Shown: in pieces, positions 27,536 through 35,648 of the stretch
Position numbering within the stretch: position 1 is the first letter of the stretch
Layout: each line of letters begins with the position of its first letter
Source of the DNA: Aureibaculum algae
GTDB lineage: Bacteria > Bacteroidota > Bacteroidia > Flavobacteriales > Flavobacteriaceae
Length of the DNA stretch: 64,000 nt
Assembly (NCBI RefSeq): GCF_006065315.1
Contig: NZ_CP040749.1
Coordinates: 124,001-188,000, forward strand
Reading direction: 5' to 3'
The notes under the pieces: model-generated
Database searches by the model: none
Told to the model about the DNA's origin: nothing
What the model saw: the letters and a program-made list of their open reading frames with translations, nothing else
Position numbers and translations under genes: made by a program

Positions 27536-28355
27536 AGCGTCCTTTAAAACCTTCTTTAAAGTATAAAAACATGAACCTGTTAAAAAAAACTAAGCCTTTT
27601 AGCATTCCAATAATATAGATAAATAAATAATATAAAATTGCCCTTTTGCCAAAATTGTGCTTTTTCAAGAAATACCCTCTTCCTTTTCCATACTGATAAC
27701 TTCTAATAGTTGTTTTCAGATTGTATTTTTTTACAGGGTTAGGGTGAAATATATAAAATTGTGGACAATAATTAAACGATAGACCTTCTTTAATTAATCT
27801 CAAAATAAAATCAGGCCCTTCATCTGACCAATACGGTGAATTTGGAGAGCCAACTCCCATGTCAGGGTCAAATAAAACATTTTTTATTTTATTTTTTCTA
27901 ACGATAATTCCAAATTCCACAACTGTTTTTAGAATGTTTTTTCTTTGAATAGGTTGAGATTTTGAAGACATCAATATTGAAATAGCCTTTCCATCAAATC
28001 GGTCTTTTGAAGTAGTGACAATTCCATCAAAACTATTATTTTTAAAATAGGTATAAATATCTTCCAAAAAAGTAATATTAAATTCACAATCATCATCTGG
28101 AAATGATAATAATTCTCCTTTGGCTTGTTTAATACCTATATTTCTGGCGTTAGAAGCACCTTTAATATCAGATTTAATATGTTTTAAAGATAATAACTCA
28201 AAATACTTCCTAAGGTTTTCATCTAAAATAGCTTCTTCATTTTGATCAATTAATAAAACCTCAAAATCTTTAAATGATTGATTTGTTAGAGAATCTAACA
28301 TTAATAAAGGTTCTTTTATTCTATTTAAAGTAGAGATTATGATTGATAATTTCAT
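27510..28355 (-). CDS. Family 2 glycosyltransferase
   Basis: GT-A fold with IISTLNRIKEPLLMLDSL at the N terminus, LIDQNEE, and a DDD metal motif in LSFPDDDCEFN (near residue 92). The hydrophobic C terminus (about 235-260) may hold it at the membrane. 281 residues. The substrate sugar is not predictable. It starts one base upstream of the Wzy-like gene stop side and overlaps the next gene by 26 bp, so it is translationally coupled in the locus. Confidence 0.88.
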   Translation of the reverse strand: MKLSIIISTLNRIKEPLLMLDSLTNQSFKDFEVLLIDQNEEAILDENLRKYFELLSLKHIKSDIKGASNARNIGIKQAKGELLSFPDDDCEFNITFLEDIYTYFKNNSFDGIVTTSKDRFDGKAISILMSSKSQPIQRKNILKTVVEFGIIVRKNKIKNVLFDPDMGVGSPNSPYWSDEGPDFILRLIKEGLSFNYCPQFYIFHPNPVKKYNLKTTIRSYQYGKGRGYFLKKHNFGKRAILYYLFIYIIGMLKGLVFFNRFMFLYFKEGFKGRYEGYFRSK

Positions 28356-29693
28356 TTATAAAGATTCTTTATTTAACTCTAATGATCCTATAGAAACAGC
28401 AAGTCCTATATATAACCAAAAGTATTGTGAATGGTAAATAAATCCAGAAAGTTGAGAATCAATTAAAATCAAAATAAAACTTTCAATTGCTGCTTTAAAA
28501 AGTGGCCTAATATTTTTATCTACTTTTTTAATTTTAACATGTAGTTTTATAAAGATATTGTACAATAGAATTAAAAAAGGAATTGCTCCTAATAATCCAA
28601 AGTTAACAAGTAAATTAATTATAAAATCATAGGTTGGAAAAACACCCCAACCCAATCCTAAAATTGGATAATCTAAAAAATAGAAGACACCATAGTGAAC
28701 TGTTTTAAATCGTTCTATTCCCGAATATGTTCCAGAAATATTAATTAAATATTTAATTGAAAATATAAAAAAGGTCAATACCAATATCGAATAGAGACTA
28801 ACCAAAAAATATTTACTTTTAAGTGTAAATAACCGCATACTATTTTTTAATAATAAACCAATTATAATAAAAAAACCTAATACTCCTGTTGTAGTTATTG
28901 CTAACGGTAACGTGATAATTGATAATAAGTACATTCTTTTATGAAAAGTTTTGTCAAAAATAAAGGTTTTATTTTGTTGTGAAAACCAATAAAAGTAGGG
29001 GGTTGTTGGAATTAATATCTGGGCAAAATAAGATGCTTCCATAGTAACACTTGACATTCTAGGATACCCATTAAAAGATTCAATCCCGAGTTTATTCATC
29101 CCAATTTGATTAAAAAATTGAGGATAAGGAATTCCTAAAAAATATGTTAAGTCTCCAAACCATCCCCAAAAAATCATAAACGTTATACCAGCTAATAATA
29201 ACTTTAAAACCTTTTTTATGTCTGATATTGTCTTATAAGTATCACTTACAACAATGACAACTAGCAGTCCAATTAAAAAATAGATGGTTTGTGTTACCCA
29301 CTGCATACTTGGATATAGAGCTTCTTCTTTAGCCCAATAGATACTTTCTTTATACCTATCTAGAACCATATATTTTCCATCAATTATGTAAGGCATTATT
29401 TGTGAAAATATTGCAATAAAACCTATCACAATTAACCAATTAATTATGTTTTTTTTACTTTTTGAAATCGTAAATTTTGATTGCAAAGATTTATTTATAA
29501 AATAAGATATAGCTGCAAAAACAAATAAAATGAAAGGTAAATTTATTGCTGTAGAATCATGCGTAGAAAATACCACTGTAGCATTAAAAGGAATAAAAAA
29601 GACAAAAGCGTCTATATATTTAAATTCCTTTTTAAATATTACAATAAAAGTAATTACAACTATAATAATAAATACAAACCAATTAATATTCAT
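28356..29693 (-). CDS. Wzy-like O-antigen/capsule polymerase (second polytopic protein)
   Basis: 445 residues with about 11 membrane helices. The longest non-membrane loops are at about 105-135 and 195-215. The segment GIERFKTVHYGVFYFLDYPILGLGWGVFP near residues 325-353 resembles the Wzy_C loop of polymerases. The family is too divergent for a definite call, so polymerase is an inference from topology and position between two GT2 genes. Inner membrane. Confidence 0.72.
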   Translation of the reverse strand: MNINWFVFIIIVVITFIVIFKKEFKYIDAFVFFIPFNATVVFSTHDSTAINLPFILFVFAAISYFINKSLQSKFTISKSKKNIINWLIVIGFIAIFSQIMPYIIDGKYMVLDRYKESIYWAKEEALYPSMQWVTQTIYFLIGLLVVIVVSDTYKTISDIKKVLKLLLAGITFMIFWGWFGDLTYFLGIPYPQFFNQIGMNKLGIESFNGYPRMSSVTMEASYFAQILIPTTPYFYWFSQQNKTFIFDKTFHKRMYLLSIITLPLAITTTGVLGFFIIIGLLLKNSMRLFTLKSKYFLVSLYSILVLTFFIFSIKYLINISGTYSGIERFKTVHYGVFYFLDYPILGLGWGVFPTYDFIINLLVNFGLLGAIPFLILLYNIFIKLHVKIKKVDKNIRPLFKAAIESFILILIDSQLSGFIYHSQYFWLYIGLAVSIGSLELNKESL

Positions 29694-29696
29694 ATA

Positions 29697-30563
29697 TCAA
29701 ATGCTCCATCGCTTTTTTTTTCCTAAAAATATTTTTCTGTAATAATCTGCCATTCTCTTAGCAAAATTATCTCCAAAAATTGAACTTATTATGATAAGTC
29801 CTCTCACTCTAATTTCCCACAAAAACAATTCTCTAGAAAATGTTAAAATACCATTTAATTTTCTTGCCTTATGGTTCTCTTTAACAATCGTTAACCTATT
29901 ATTTAGACTTCCGCTGACTCCTCCTTCTCTCATCACTATAAGTGATGTGTCAACAAAGAATGCGTTATTGTTTGGGTCTTTTAGTTCCCTCAATAGAAAT
30001 TCGTAGTCTCCAGCAATTTTAAAAGACTCATTAAAGGTTCCGTGTTGTTTAAATAAATCTTTATGATGAAAACATCCGCTATGGCCAATATTCATAGTAT
30101 AAGTAAATCTACTTTTTTGCAAAGGCCATGGTTTTCCAGCAATTTCTACTAATTGATTATTAAATGTTACATGTTCAATTTTACCGTAAACATATTTATA
30201 ATTTTGCTCTATTGATTGATTTAAATATGGAATCATTTCTTCAAAAACCATATTATTTTTGAAATAATCATCTGCTCCAATAAAAACGATCCAATCGCCA
30301 TGAATCATTTTGAGTGCTTTATTCCAGGCACAGTAAATACCATCGTCAGGTTCGCTCAGGTATTTATATCTTATTTTTCTGTCATTAAATTTATCTTTAT
30401 AAGCTTCAATTAAATCTAATGTTTTATCTTTTGAATTTCCATCAACTATGACATATTCAAAATTAGTATAAGTTTGATTTAAAATGGAATTGATAGTATC
30501 TTTTATTGTACCCTCATTATTATAAGATGCCGTAATTATAGAAATTAGAGGTTTGATATTCAT
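29697..30563 (-). CDS. Family 2 glycosyltransferase (WcaA/ExoO-like)
   Basis: GT-A fold opening with ISIITASYNNEGTIKDTI, then YVIVDGNSKDKTLDLI. The metal motif appears as FIGADDYF (near residue 97), with a LSEPDDGIYCAWNKAL acceptor segment just before it, characteristic of the WcaA-like subgroup. 288 residues. Cytoplasmic face of the membrane. It lies 3 bp from the polymerase gene, so it is in the same transcript. Confidence 0.9.
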   Translation of the reverse strand: MNIKPLISIITASYNNEGTIKDTINSILNQTYTNFEYVIVDGNSKDKTLDLIEAYKDKFNDRKIRYKYLSEPDDGIYCAWNKALKMIHGDWIVFIGADDYFKNNMVFEEMIPYLNQSIEQNYKYVYGKIEHVTFNNQLVEIAGKPWPLQKSRFTYTMNIGHSGCFHHKDLFKQHGTFNESFKIAGDYEFLLRELKDPNNNAFFVDTSLIVMREGGVSGSLNNRLTIVKENHKARKLNGILTFSRELFLWEIRVRGLIIISSIFGDNFAKRMADYYRKIFLGKKKRWSI

Positions 30564-30601
30564 AATGACTTGATTGAAAATTAAAGTGCAGTTTATATAT
30601 A

Positions 30602-31900
30602 CTATCTGTTTTTTTTACTTAAAATTGAAAACACTTGAATAGGCATTGCAACTGCATAAATGGAAATACTGATAACTGTCGCAAGTATGATCCCACTATT
30701 ACCCAAATCAAAATATTTTACAAAAATGATTGATAATGGTATATTAATAATAGCGGCGGAAATAGATACAATTAATTGAATTTTAATCTTTCCAATACCA
30801 TTTAGAAAAGTAATATAAATTTCGCCGAAAATTCTGACAATAACGAACAAACCCATAAAAAGTAATAATTTTGGATCATAAAAGATGTCTTCATTAATCC
30901 AAATTGCTAGTATTTCAGGTCCGAGATATATTGTTAATGCAACAAATAAAATTAAAAATATGAACAAAACATTTAACTTAAGCATCATTTTTTTAATCCA
31001 TTTAAAGTCTTTTTTATGATAAGCGTCTGTGTACAAAGCCCATAAAGGAGCGTGAATGATAGTGCTAACAATTAAAAATAGCTGAAACAGTTTAAAAGCA
31101 TTGTTATAAGAAGTTACTTCTGTTGGTCCTAACAGAATAATTACCAATAAATTGTCAGTGGAAAGAATAATTAAAACACAAATTTGGATAATAAAAAAAC
31201 CTACACTAATCCTGCTAAGCTCTTTAATTTTTTGAAATTTAAAATTTTTAATTGAAAAAGTATATTCATTTTTATTTTTAAAGAATATATAAGTGAAAAT
31301 AATGCAAATTAAAATATTAGATGCACCGTAAATAATTGAGGTTGTAATTAATGAAGATTTAGAATAATGGAAAAATAAATAAAGTAATAATAAAACTAAT
31401 CCGTTATAAAACATCATTGAAAGTTCCACAATGGAAGATTTTTGCAATGCATAGAAAAACTGCTTATAGATGCTTAGAATAAATATAATTGCAAATGATA
31501 TTAAAGTAATAAAAAATAGTGTTTTTATATACCATTCTTCAAGAGGAATGTTTAAAAGATTACCCAGATTTATAAAATAAATCAATAAACTTGAAATTAA
31601 AAAAAACACAATTGCAATAAAGGCTAAAGATATATATGAGGTAGTAATATATTCATTAACTTCATTTTCTTTTTTTAGGAAAGCAATTGTTAATTTATTT
31701 TTTAAACCATTATTTAATCCCAAGTCTAATAAGTAAATCCATCCAAATATTGAATATACTGTAATCCATATTCCATAGTAATCAACGCCTAAAGCTTCTA
31801 TTAATAAAGGAACAGATAGGTAAACAAAAAGAACCGAAATTAATTTAAAGAAAAAAATATAAGTAATATTTTTTTTTAAGATGCTGTTTTTTTCATCCAA
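30602..31900 (-). CDS. Wzx-like oligosaccharide flippase (MATE/MVF superfamily)
   Basis: 432 residues with about 12-14 hydrophobic helices. The N-terminal TYIFFFKLISVLFVYLSVPL and the second helix LGVDYYGIWITVYSIFGWIYLLDLGLNNGLKNKL are typical of polysaccharide exporters that flip undecaprenyl-linked repeat units across the inner membrane. It is 29 bp after the FkbM-like gene and 38 bp before the next GT2. Confidence 0.9.
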   Translation of the reverse strand: MDEKNSILKKNITYIFFFKLISVLFVYLSVPLLIEALGVDYYGIWITVYSIFGWIYLLDLGLNNGLKNKLTIAFLKKENEVNEYITTSYISLAFIAIVFFLISSLLIYFINLGNLLNIPLEEWYIKTLFFITLISFAIIFILSIYKQFFYALQKSSIVELSMMFYNGLVLLLLYLFFHYSKSSLITTSIIYGASNILICIIFTYIFFKNKNEYTFSIKNFKFQKIKELSRISVGFFIIQICVLIILSTDNLLVIILLGPTEVTSYNNAFKLFQLFLIVSTIIHAPLWALYTDAYHKKDFKWIKKMMLKLNVLFIFLILFVALTIYLGPEILAIWINEDIFYDPKLLLFMGLFVIVRIFGEIYITFLNGIGKIKIQLIVSISAAIINIPLSIIFVKYFDLGNSGIILATVISISIYAVAMPIQVFSILSKKNR

Positions 31901-31929
31901 AATGAATCTAAATTTTTAGAAATTTAAAA

Positions 31930-32727
31930 TTATTTGTACCAAATATTAGGTAATACGATGCTCTTATTATTTGTATTATCAAAATCCAGTTTGTTTGGGA
32001 TTTCAATAGCATCACTGAGAATGGTTATACGATCTTTTCTTAGAAAAGTAAATTCGGCAATTCTAGGTATTCCTATACCTTTTAGAGTGTCTATACCGTA
32101 TTGATTGTTCGGATGTATATGTACACAAACATGTGTATCTAAGAGCTTTGTAAAAACGGCTTGGGCTATCCTAAAGAACTCTTTGTTCCATAGTTTATTT
32201 AATTCATGAAATTCTATAACAATAATTCTAAACCTATTCATTAATTCGTTAGACATGCCCAGTATAGAAGAATATTCGTGACCCTCAATATCCATTTGTA
32301 ATAGTAAATCAGAGTTAGCATTTGTATTTACAGAATTAACCCAGCTGTCCATTGTTATATAGTCATCATTATTGATTGGACCAATAAATTTTTTCAGAAA
32401 ATGATAATTATCTTGAGAAATTTCTAAATTAGGTCTATCTACTGACTTATCAGCTAAATAAATTTGCATCCCTTTATTATAACACTCTTGTTCAAAGTCA
32501 CTTATTAAATCAACTCCTGGAGAAAAGCAAGCATCTATATTTTCTAAATCATCGGGTACTAAATATCCACCATCACCTTCAGGTCCCAGTCTAATGAGTT
32601 CAAAATTTGTTTTTTGTGGTTTTAAATCTTTAATGAAAGAAATTAATTCATTTTTACTAACAGAAAAACCTGCATTCATTCCTGCAACACTAAATAGAAA
32701 TTTAAAAAAAGTATTTAATATTATCAT
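31930..32727 (-). CDS. FkbM-like SAM-dependent methyltransferase
   Basis: The SAM-binding region has RLGPEGDGGYLVPDDL (residues about 46-61, the GDGGYL motif), followed by FSPGVDLISDFE. The FkbM signature LLLQMDIEGHEY lies at about 142-152. Family members O-methylate sugars or other metabolites, so methylation of a repeat-unit sugar or chain end is plausible here. A short hydrophobic N terminus (1-18) may be a membrane anchor or part of a longer-than-real start. 141 bp of non-coding DNA separates it from the Wzz-like gene. Confidence 0.8.
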   Translation of the reverse strand: MIILNTFFKFLFSVAGMNAGFSVSKNELISFIKDLKPQKTNFELIRLGPEGDGGYLVPDDLENIDACFSPGVDLISDFEQECYNKGMQIYLADKSVDRPNLEISQDNYHFLKKFIGPINNDDYITMDSWVNSVNTNANSDLLLQMDIEGHEYSSILGMSNELMNRFRIIVIEFHELNKLWNKEFFRIAQAVFTKLLDTHVCVHIHPNNQYGIDTLKGIGIPRIAEFTFLRKDRITILSDAIEIPNKLDFDNTNNKSIVLPNIWYK

Positions 32728-32784
32728 TTTAATAGATAGCCTATTTTAACCAATATTGATTGTTTACTTTGTCTTGTCTATGTA

Positions 32785-32815
32785 TGGCCTTATTTGGATT
32801 AAAGTTCAAAGGCCA
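32785..32815. repeat. Intergenic hairpin between the Wzz-like and FkbM-like genes
   Basis: TGGCCTT (32785-32791) and AAGGCCA (32809-32815) form a 7-bp inverted repeat with a 17-nt loop inside the 141-bp gap. No T tract follows on the transcribed strand, so it is not a typical terminator. It could attenuate or process the long polysaccharide transcript. Confidence 0.45.
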
Positions 32816-32867
32816 AATACTTAGTTTAAAATTATGCTTGAAATTTCTAATTTCATCGAGGTGAAGC

Positions 32868-33905
32868 TTAATTTTTATAATTCTTTAAATACTTATTCAA
32901 TTGCCTAAACAATATAAAAAATAGCATTAATAAACCAAAGCCTATTCCTAAGAGAAATGTATTTTTTTTAAATAGACTACTTTCCTTTACCCCGACTTTA
33001 CTAAATGAGGAAACCACATTCAAAATGTCTGTAGTTTCAGCTTTTGCTTTATTATTACTAATTAAATCTTTATTTAACTTTAAGCTTTCACTAAATAGTT
33101 CAAGTTCATTGGTTTTTTTTGAGCCTTGGGCTAGTGTAATATTAGTTCCTGTTTCGGCTTTTTTAGCTTCTGTAATTAAGACTTCGTTGTATATATTTCT
33201 TAATGTGTCTACTTCACTTAAAGATTTGACTAAGACCTTTTCATTTTGAAGTAAATTTTGATCGTTTATCTTTTTTTGGTTATTAAAATACGGGTTACTT
33301 TCAACTGAATTCACAATTGGAGTACTCAATTTATCAAAAATACTATTGCTTAAAGATTTAACCTTTATTTGATGGTACTTATAATCGTAATCTGTAAACC
33401 CTTGTTTAAATTCTTTAAAGTCAATCCTGCTCACTGTGGCAGTATCTACTTCATTAACAAATTTATCAAAAAGTTCATATTTTTCATTTTCATTTCTGAT
33501 TGGGTTAATATAAAACCCTTTTAATTTAACAGCTTCACTTACCGTAATATCCAACGCTTCTGCTAATAAAACAGAATCTTTTTGTTTTACCAATTCATTA
33601 TAAAACTCTATGTTTTTATACAATTGTTGAGCACTATTAAAATTGTGTTCTACAATCATTGTAGAGGAAAATTGTTTTGGATTGTTAAAGTCTAAGATAA
33701 ACCCAACAATAGCCCCTAAAACAATAGCCAAACCTAATTTTATGGAATTATTTCTAATAAATACTAAGGCCAGAATAAGCAAATTAAACAAGCTCATAAA
33801 AAATTGACCAATAGCTTTAAAAAGGTTTTGAAATCCTTTACCAATAGCTTTAAAAAGATTGCCTAAATCTACCTCTTCGTCTTTCTGTATATTTTGTTGA
33901 CTCAT
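32868..33905 (-). CDS. Wzz-like chain-length determinant protein
   Basis: 345 residues with two flanking membrane helices (about 48-70 and 316-334) and a large periplasmic, largely helical domain between them, the layout of polysaccharide co-polymerases. The cytoplasmic N terminus contains an 11-residue tandem repeat beginning LFKAIG, encoded by a direct DNA repeat at 33807-33857. No C-terminal tyrosine-kinase domain is present. It probably regulates polymer length with the Wzy-like protein. It follows the DUF6909-type gene by 12 bp. Confidence 0.82.
   Translation of the reverse strand: MSQQNIQKDEEVDLGNLFKAIGKGFQNLFKAIGQFFMSLFNLLILALVFIRNNSIKLGLAIVLGAIVGFILDFNNPKQFSSTMIVEHNFNSAQQLYKNIEFYNELVKQKDSVLLAEALDITVSEAVKLKGFYINPIRNENEKYELFDKFVNEVDTATVSRIDFKEFKQGFTDYDYKYHQIKVKSLSNSIFDKLSTPIVNSVESNPYFNNQKKINDQNLLQNEKVLVKSLSEVDTLRNIYNEVLITEAKKAETGTNITLAQGSKKTNELELFSESLKLNKDLISNNKAKAETTDILNVVSSFSKVGVKESSLFKKNTFLLGIGFGLLMLFFILFRQLNKYLKNYKN
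33807..33857. repeat. 33-bp-period direct repeat inside the Wzz-like gene
   Basis: ACCAATAGCTTTAAAAAG occurs at 33807-33824 and again at 33840-33857, in frame, duplicating 11 residues of the amphipathic N-terminal segment. Confidence 0.85.
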
Positions 33906-33917
33906 GTTGTACTTAAT

Positions 33918-35603
33918 TTAAGCTGAAAAAATTTGTTCTAAAATTTTTTGGGTTATCGCATAGGTTGGTCTAACGCCAGTTGTGCCCAAACCACCAGAGG
34001 CAAGAGTACCACCAGTTTCTAACGGATTATCAGAGGCGTAATATGCATATCTAACTTTTACATTTTCTGATATGTTTCCTCTTATTTTTGAAGCTGATTG
34101 TATCGCTTTTTGATAGTGTGCACCTTCCATTTCTAATCCAATTGCCCTCCAGGTAGAATTATGGAAAAATTCTAATAAATCTCTATTTTGTAAAGAAGTT
34201 CCTAAAACGGTAACCATTGACCCTTCATAAACATTAAGACCAAAACCTTCTAAATCTTCTTTTTTAAGCTCATTTGTAAATGGATAATTATCTGCTGTTC
34301 CTTCAAAAATATGAGCAGAAGGAATCATGATATCTCCTTTTCCACCTTGTAAGATACCTGCTTTACCCATTATTGAAACAGATTCCACATTTAAATGGTG
34401 TATTTTTTCCTTTTTACAAATGAAAGGTTTTAACAATTCGTCTAACGTTTCAAATGCTTGTTCTCCAAAGGCATAATCCATTACTATGATAATTGGTTTT
34501 GTTGCTTCAGATAATTCTTTTGAAAATGAATATTTAGAACCTTTAAAATTAATTTTTGCGGTATCAATAATTTGAACATTAATATTTGTTCCAGAAGTGT
34601 CCTTTACATATATTAAACCGTTCTGCGATGCATGTTCTTTTACTTTTTTTTGTAAAGAAGCGTTTGTTTTTTTACTAAGCAATTCAAATAAAGCGATTCC
34701 TTCATTTAATTTAGCCTCTTTAGATAAAGTTATTGGAGCGTAAATAGAATTCATAACACTATGCATATTTGCACTAATAATATGAATAGGTCTTTTGATT
34801 AAATTATTTTTATCTAAAACTTCCTTTATGCTGTTTGCCCACTTGTCTCCATAAATATGATGACCGATGCGTTCGCGAAGTGAAGTGCTAAAAACAATTG
34901 TTCTTTTTTTGTTTAATAAGGTTTCATTAAGTGCCAATTTACCCATCCAAAAAATACAATTGAAGAATTTATTAGGGTTTTCTTTAGTTGCAAAACTTTG
35001 AGCTATTTGCTTAACTTCTATAAAAGTTCTTCCCAAAATGTTGGCCAAATGGGTAATCAGAACTTCTCTCTCATTATCTGATAATTCTTTATTATTTAGT
35101 ACAACCTCTTCCAAATGCATCCATTCCCTGATGGTTATACCTTCTTCGTCAATAAGTATGTTATTTTTTATTTTGTGAGATTCTATAAATAAGAAAGTCA
35201 AGTGCGTTAATACATCATAAATATCAGAACGCCCTCGCGTAATTTCAATATTCATTTGATCTTTATCGATTCTGTAGCAGTTTCTCCGTCTTTTTTCAGG
35301 TATAATTGGTGTGTAATGAGAATCTTTATAACCTTCGTCTGAAGTTAGATTGATAAATTGACATTCTTCAATCCCCTCAGGTAATCTTTCGATTACATAT
35401 AATAGTCCATCAAGTTCGGTATTTACATCTGCAATAGAACCGTATATTTCTGGTCTTAAGAGCAGTAAAGATTCTCTTAAGGTTTGCCCAGAAACACCCA
35501 TGGGTTTGTAAAATCCACGGTTGAACAAATGCCGCATAGCGGTATACATACGTTCAATAGCGTTTGAAGATTCTTGAGATTTGGTTGGCTTTAAAGTATT
35601 CAT
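33918..35603 (-). CDS. Conserved protein of the DUF6909 type with a nucleoside-phosphorylase-like C-terminal half
   Basis: 561 residues, no signal peptide or membrane helix. I recognise it as a conserved Bacteroidota protein (DUF6909, from memory) of unknown function. Residues 1-300 look mainly helical. The C-terminal part carries MGKAGIL (412-418), GKGDIMIPSAH (421-431), GLEMEGAH (489-496) and YYASDNP (521-527). These resemble, in order, the substrate- and ribose-binding elements of purine nucleoside phosphorylases/AMP nucleosidase, especially the MEG motif. An N-ribosyl-hydrolase or phosphorylase role is therefore a hypothesis. It heads the polysaccharide run, with Wzz 12 bp downstream and a palindrome at its start codon. 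Confidence 0.78.
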   Translation of the reverse strand: MNTLKPTKSQESSNAIERMYTAMRHLFNRGFYKPMGVSGQTLRESLLLLRPEIYGSIADVNTELDGLLYVIERLPEGIEECQFINLTSDEGYKDSHYTPIIPEKRRRNCYRIDKDQMNIEITRGRSDIYDVLTHLTFLFIESHKIKNNILIDEEGITIREWMHLEEVVLNNKELSDNEREVLITHLANILGRTFIEVKQIAQSFATKENPNKFFNCIFWMGKLALNETLLNKKRTIVFSTSLRERIGHHIYGDKWANSIKEVLDKNNLIKRPIHIISANMHSVMNSIYAPITLSKEAKLNEGIALFELLSKKTNASLQKKVKEHASQNGLIYVKDTSGTNINVQIIDTAKINFKGSKYSFSKELSEATKPIIIVMDYAFGEQAFETLDELLKPFICKKEKIHHLNVESVSIMGKAGILQGGKGDIMIPSAHIFEGTADNYPFTNELKKEDLEGFGLNVYEGSMVTVLGTSLQNRDLLEFFHNSTWRAIGLEMEGAHYQKAIQSASKIRGNISENVKVRYAYYASDNPLETGGTLASGGLGTTGVRPTYAITQKILEQIFSA

Positions 35604-35628
35604 TCAAATATATATTTGAACAAAGATA
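35603..35628 (-). promoter_or_regulatory. -7 box plus 18-bp perfect palindrome at the start of the DUF6909-type gene
   Basis: On the minus strand, TATCTTTG (35628-35621) is a perfect TAnnTTTG box. Immediately downstream, TTCAAATATATATTTGAA (35603-35620) is an 18-bp perfect palindrome reaching the first base of the ATG. A repressor bound there would cover the transcription start. No clear -33 TTG was seen. Confidence 0.45.
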
Positions 35629-35648
35629 CCAAAATACTTACTAAAAAA

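Noticed and set aside
32728..32867. Internal promoter for the FkbM-like gene
   Set aside because: No TAnnTTTG match is correctly placed. Only a 7-bp hairpin is visible, so I list the hairpin and not a promoter.
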